Below, one piece after another: positions 7,658 through 10,331 of a DNA stretch of 10,331 nt. The notes beneath the pieces were generated by a model. That model did no database searches. It was given only the letters and a program-made list of their open reading frames with translations, and was not told where the DNA came from. How positions within the stretch are numbered: position 1 is the first letter of the stretch; each line of letters begins with the position of its first letter. Origin of the DNA: Ochromonadaceae sp. CCMP2298 (lineage: Eukaryota > Sar > Synurophyceae > Ochromonadales > Ochromonadaceae); contig MU634758.1 in assembly GCA_026770595.1 (NCBI GenBank), forward strand, positions 1-10,331, in the 5' to 3' direction. Made by a program: the position numbers and the translations under genes.

Positions 7658-7935
7658 CCTGTTGATAAAGGTGGGAAATAATAATTTAGCTGGGCGAAAA
7701 TGTGGTTTTTTGAAGGTTTTTCTCTCACCAGGATTTGCGCTCCTTTCCGATCTCGTGAGTCCTGGGAGTGGCTAAGGTCTCTGATGATGTTTGTTGAGGA
7801 GCTGTAGTTCCTAGAGGGCCAGCCACAGCTCAACAAAGAGTCCTCCTATCTCAGTCTCGACCCCAGTCGCACTGATTCCTGGATTCACAGGAGAACTATC
7901 ATAGCTTTTCCCCCACCGGGCACACATAAGCAACC

Positions 7936-8985
7936 ATGGGAGAGAGAAAGGTGCTGGTCAACTACATATCTCCGGACTTCGATCCGTCGATCATCCCGAA
8001 GATGAAGCGGGACCGGGACAGGCCGCAGGAGATCCGCATGATGCTTCCCTTCTCCATGCAGTGCAACCGCTGCGGGGAGTTCATGTACAAGGGCAAGAAG
8101 TTCAACTCCAAGAAGGAGGACTGCAAGGGCGAGGACTACATGGGCATCCGTCGCTTCCGCTTCTACATCAAGTGCACGATGTGTTCTAACGAGATCAGCT
8201 TCAAAACGGACCCAAAGAACACGGACTACGAGTGCGAGAGCGGGGCCAACCGAACCTTCGAGGTGTGGAAGGAGGCCGCCCAGCAGACCGAGGAGGTGGC
8301 GGCGGATCGCGAGGAGGAGGACGATGACAACATGAAGGCATTGGAGAACCGCACGCTGGACAGCAAGATAGAGATGGATGTGCTGGACGCTTTGGACGAA
8401 ATCAAGGCCATAAACCAGCGACACCAGCGGGTGGATACGAGCGCGGTGCTGAAGGCGCTGGAGCTGAGGGCGGCAGGCGCGGGCGTGGGCGTGGCGGTAG
8501 GGGTCGGAGGGGCAACGGGGACAGGGGATGCGGCGGGGGCGTCGGGTCTGAGCGCGGAGGATGAGGCGCTAGTAAAGAGCATAAAGTTCAGATCCGGAAA
8601 CTCTGGATACTCTGGGAACTCTGGAGACCATGGGGGCTTTGGGAGCAGTAGTAGCTCCGGTGCTGGTGCCAGTGTCGAGCAGGGGACGAGTGTGGGTGTG
8701 GATGGAGATGGGGATGCGGGTGGGGGTGCGGGTATGGGTGGGGGGGCGGGTGCGGGTATGGGTGGGGGTGCAGGAGTAGCATCACTGGTACAGAGGCAGC
8801 TGTCGAACATCAACAGCGCCAGCGCACCCGCCCCAGTGGTGGTCATCCGGAAGCGAAAGATTGACGCCGCTGTCGCTGGAAAAGCTGTGAAGGACGCAAA
8901 AATAGTAAAACTGACTGTCCTCACTGCTGCTCCAGTCGCCCTGGGGATGGGGAGCATGTTTGCAGACTATGGAGATAGCGATTAG
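7936..8985 (+). CDS. YJU2: YJU2/CWC16 (CCDC94) family splicing factor
   Basis: YJU2 joins the spliceosome with the Prp19-associated proteins and promotes the first catalytic step. In the family, the N-terminal part lies near the branch helix. This is a single exon of 349 residues with a good start context (CAACCATGG). The N-terminus follows the family closely: ERKVLVNYISPDFDPSIIPK, then a zinc site of two CxxC pairs (Cys43/Cys46 and Cys80/Cys83) flanking YKGKKFN and RRFRFYIKC, then ISFKTDPKNTDYE. Residues ~125-180 are acidic and helical (LENRTLDSKIEMDVLDALDEI). These signatures place it with YJU2/CCDC94 rather than the longer CCDC130 group. From about residue 180 to 290 the sequence is Gly/Ala/Ser-rich and low in complexity (8470-8780), encoded by GGTGCGGGTATGG-like repeats. 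A basic KRKID stretch, possibly a nuclear signal, lies near 310, and the end is FADYGDSD. The absence of introns is notable because the neighbours have them. Confidence 0.93.
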   Translation: MGERKVLVNYISPDFDPSIIPKMKRDRDRPQEIRMMLPFSMQCNRCGEFMYKGKKFNSKKEDCKGEDYMGIRRFRFYIKCTMCSNEISFKTDPKNTDYECESGANRTFEVWKEAAQQTEEVAADREEEDDDNMKALENRTLDSKIEMDVLDALDEIKAINQRHQRVDTSAVLKALELRAAGAGVGVAVGVGGATGTGDAAGASGLSAEDEALVKSIKFRSGNSGYSGNSGDHGGFGSSSSSGAGASVEQGTSVGVDGDGDAGGGAGMGGGAGAGMGGGAGVASLVQRQLSNINSASAPAPVVVIRKRKIDAAVAGKAVKDAKIVKLTVLTAAPVALGMGSMFADYGDSD

Positions 8986-9155
8986 GGCTTCCGATCCATC
9001 CTATATTGTATCCCATATGCGGATTAAGTATCCGAATTGGCCGAAATTTCCAGCGCTACCTGAAGTGTGTTTTTTGTGCAGTCCAATACTCGTAGATGCA
9101 AGTTTGGCGGGAGACTACCGGTATTATTTTTATAATAGTATTTTTTCGTCCCTGT
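8986..9155. other. YJU2 3' flank
   Basis: 170 AT-rich bases between the YJU2 stop and the foldback element. There is no AATAAA. TACCGGTA lies at 9116-9123. Confidence 0.5.
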
Positions 9156-9236
9156 CAACTGAGCGTATCGGGTACGGAATCCAAAAACGCCTAAACACCC
9201 GCCAAAACCGCCTAAACAGAAAATTCGAAACACATT

Positions 9237-9242
9237 TTTATT
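9237..9242 (-). promoter_or_regulatory. AATAAA in the left arm, facing outward (minus strand)
   Basis: TTTATT on the plus strand. It is the mirror of the signal at 9481 in the right arm. Use as a poly(A) signal is inferred only. Confidence 0.35.
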
Positions 9243-9480
9243 GATATACAACGATGTTAAGTCCCTTTTTGATATCATTTTAGTACTATAATGTTAGTAT
9301 TGCACATCCTATAAGCTAGTGTATGATTGCATTATCTTCAAAATTTGGTTTTGGGTGAGGTTTGAGTGGTGAATTTTCAAACCAATCAAATTGCAATCAT
9401 GCACTAGCTTATACGATGTGCAATACTAACATTATAGTACTAAAATGATATCAAAAAGGGACTAAACATCGTTGTATATC

Positions 9481-9486
9481 AATAAA
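9481..9486 (+). promoter_or_regulatory. AATAAA in the right arm, facing outward (plus strand)
   Basis: The first plus-strand AATAAA beyond the YJU2 stop (about 496 bases), inside the foldback element. If it is used, the YJU2 3' UTR would contain most of the hairpin. Confidence 0.35.
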
Positions 9487-9636
9487 AATGTGCCTCTAAT
9501 TTTCTGTTTTGGCGGTTTTGGCGGGTGTTTTGGCGTTTTTGGATTCCGTACCCGCTATTATTCCGTAAGTTACCCGATTCGCTCAGTTGCTGTGGGAGAA
9601 AGGGTTAAACTGTTAAAGTTTCATGAGTTCGAGTTG

Positions 9637-9650
9637 AGTTACCGGTAACT
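9637..9650. promoter_or_regulatory. 14-bp perfect palindrome AGTTACCGGTAACT
   Basis: An unspaced palindrome 17 bases upstream of the ATG at 9667 and 182 bases upstream of the ATG at 9832. Its core TACCGGTA recurs at 9116-9123 and 10272-10279. A regulatory role is inferred. Confidence 0.4.
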
Positions 9651-9831
9651 TAGGGATTCACCCAAAATGTTGTGGAGTCCTTTCCCCATGGTTTCCTTTC
9701 TTGACAACTCTTCCGTCATCGTGCCTTGTCTTCAGATTCAAGGCACTCATCAAGCGTGCGCTTGTCCTCCTCGTAATCTCAAAACAGCAGCGCGGCAACT
9801 ACAGTCGTTGATTCCAGCACCAGAGGTAGAC

Positions 9832-10135
9832 ATGTCAGGTTCACGCTCATCCGCGAGAGTAGAGAAGGGCAGCGCGGTGAAAGCAGAGAAGGGCAGCGAG
9901 GTGAAAGCAGAGAAGGGCAGCGAGGTGAAAGTAGAGAAGGGCAGCGCCGTGAAAGCAGAGAAGGGCAGCGCGGTGAAAGCAGAGAAGGGCAGCGCGGCGA
10001 AAGCAGAGAAGGACAGCGCGGTGAAAGAAGAGAAGGGCAGCGTGGTGGAAGACAAGTCGATGGTGGTCGGATTTATCGATATATCTGACTTCAAGCCGGG
10101 GCAGAAGTACCCCACGCCGTCACCAGGAAATGGAG
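9832..10135 (+). CDS. First coding exon of an unidentified gene with 8-residue repeats (partial)
   Basis: I do not recognise this gene. The frame is open from 9667, where an ATG would add 55 residues. I prefer the ATG at 9832 (GACATGTCA) because the upstream part looks like non-coding sequence, but this is uncertain. From Val10 there are eight repeats of eight residues (consensus xEKGSAVK), highly charged and probably helical or disordered. Next come FIDISDFKPGQKYPTPSPGN and Gly, which look like a true conserved segment because they are more complex than the repeats. The exon is proposed to end at 10135 with GGAG|GTGCGT, phase 1. The alternative is that the frame simply runs on to the stop at 10168-10170, adding a poor-looking ACSCVPTTLF tail. 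The next exon is not identifiable in the remaining bases. Confidence 0.5.
9859..10050 (+). repeat. 24-bp coding minisatellite, eight units
   Basis: The units start every 24 bases from 9859. Each resembles GCAGAGAAGGGCAGCG followed by (C/A)GGTGAAA. Differences are few, mostly at the first codon (Val/Ala/Glu) and the fifth codon (Ala/Glu), which points to recent expansion. The last unit (from 10027) is the most diverged. Confidence 0.9.
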
Positions 10136-10331
10136 GTGCGTGTTCGTGTGTGCCAACAACTTTGTTCTAGTGCTGCTCAAGATTTCGGCCAAAGACGCAG
10201 ATGCTTGTGCTATATCTGCTCCACGCGTTCTTTGTACTCTTTCCTGCTGCTGCTTCTGCTACTGTATCTGCTACCGGTACTGAGTCTTCAGCCGTCAGCA
10301 CATACTGCACTCTTCCTCTTGCACGATGGAG
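10136..10331 (+). other. Probable intron start of the repeat gene, running out of the window
   Basis: It begins GTGCGTGT. Bases 10230-10290 are pyrimidine-rich with CTGCTG/CTTCAG words, but no acceptor can be chosen with confidence and no following exon is recognisable. Confidence 0.35.

Larger units (their letters stand above)
7319..7935. promoter_or_regulatory. Divergent intergenic region between the GT54 and YJU2 genes
   Basis: 617 bases between two start codons pointing away from each other, so both promoters and 5' UTRs should lie here. No clear TATA box is visible. It holds two 19-bp palindromes (7331-7349 and 7639-7657) and a TGTCTG-rich 7-bp repeat (about 7470-7530). I find no convincing coding frame. 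Confidence 0.6.
9156..9589. mobile_element. MITE-like foldback element with long terminal inverted repeats
   Basis: The left arm 9156-9331 and the right arm 9392-9589 are near-identical inverted copies around a ~60-bp centre (9332-9391). The ends are CAACTGAGCG and CGCTCAGTTG. The arms differ by scattered substitutions (for example CTAAACA/CCAAACA-type changes) and by about 22 extra bases near the outer end of the right arm, which look like a duplication of the CGGGTA...CGGAAT segment. CTGT lies immediately outside both ends (9152-9155 and 9590-9593), a candidate 4-bp target duplication. There is no transposase frame, so mobility would need an enzyme in trans. I cannot assign a superfamily. 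Confidence 0.85.

Noticed and set aside
7675-7732. Possible 5' UTR intron of YJU2 (AAAG|GTGGGA ... CTCACCAG|GATT)
   Set aside because: Weak donor and no coding constraint to test it. It cannot be supported from sequence alone.
7424-7836. Short frames in the divergent region (7424-7681 plus, 7450-7836 minus)
   Set aside because: Composition follows the TGTCTG repeat, there are no motifs, and both lie where promoters and 5' UTRs are expected.
8226-8957. Minus-strand frame of 243 residues opposite YJU2
   Set aside because: Pro/Ala/Ser-rich shadow of the Gly-rich sense tail.
9024-9278. Frames crossing the left arm of the foldback element
   Set aside because: They depend on repeat DNA, have no motifs and are not continued on either side.
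9620-9645. GAGTTCGAGTT, resembling a tRNA T-loop (B box)
   Set aside because: No matching A box at the right distance upstream and no cloverleaf can be built around it.

Overview
The window reads as nuclear DNA of a unicellular eukaryote. The genes are widely spaced, the coding stretches are split by short GT-AG introns, several genes have AATAAA signals, and the products belong to eukaryotic families: a P3A proton pump, a GT54 N-glycan branching enzyme and a YJU2/CWC16 splicing factor. A plasma-membrane H+-ATPase next to an MGAT4-type glycosyltransferase and a YJU2 factor would fit a protist, for example a unicellular relative of animals and fungi, but the sequence alone does not settle the lineage.

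Layout, left to right. (1) 1-2071, plus: the 3' part of a plasma-membrane-type H+-ATPase, from just after membrane segment M4 to the stop, in three exons. (2) 2072-3140: about 1.07 kb without a convincing gene. It holds nested hairpins just behind the H+-ATPase stop, a strong GC-rich hairpin, a 3 x 32-bp tandem repeat, a 9-bp repeat and a CCCGA-rich inverted-repeat block. It looks like decayed repeat DNA. (3) 3141-4820, plus: a two-exon gene whose first ~145 residues match the globin fold of flavohaemoglobins. It has a predicted N-myristoylation start, but the two near-invariant haem residues are replaced (CD1 Phe by Ala, proximal F8 His by Tyr). (4) 5216-7318, minus: a three-exon, 558-residue type II membrane protein of the GT54 (MGAT4) family, convergent with the globin-like gene. 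(5) 7319-7935: a divergent intergenic region with two 19-bp palindromes. (6) 7936-8985, plus: an intronless YJU2/CWC16 (CCDC94) splicing factor with a glycine-rich C-terminal half. (7) 9156-9589: a non-coding foldback element (MITE-like) with inverted arms of about 176 and 198 bp, a candidate CTGT target duplication, and an AATAAA pointing outward in each arm. (8) 9832 (or 9667) to the window end, plus: the first exon of an unidentified gene with eight 8-residue repeats, ending at a GTGCGT donor.

The genes do not form a pathway and there is no operon-like arrangement. The GT54 and YJU2 genes are divergent and may share a promoter region. The globin-like and GT54 genes converge over a ~395-bp spacer with a poly(A) signal on each strand. 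The most unusual items are the haem-ligand-less, probably lipid-anchored globin-like protein, the foldback element, and an H+-ATPase intron bordered by a 12-bp direct repeat that looks like a footprint of intron gain.
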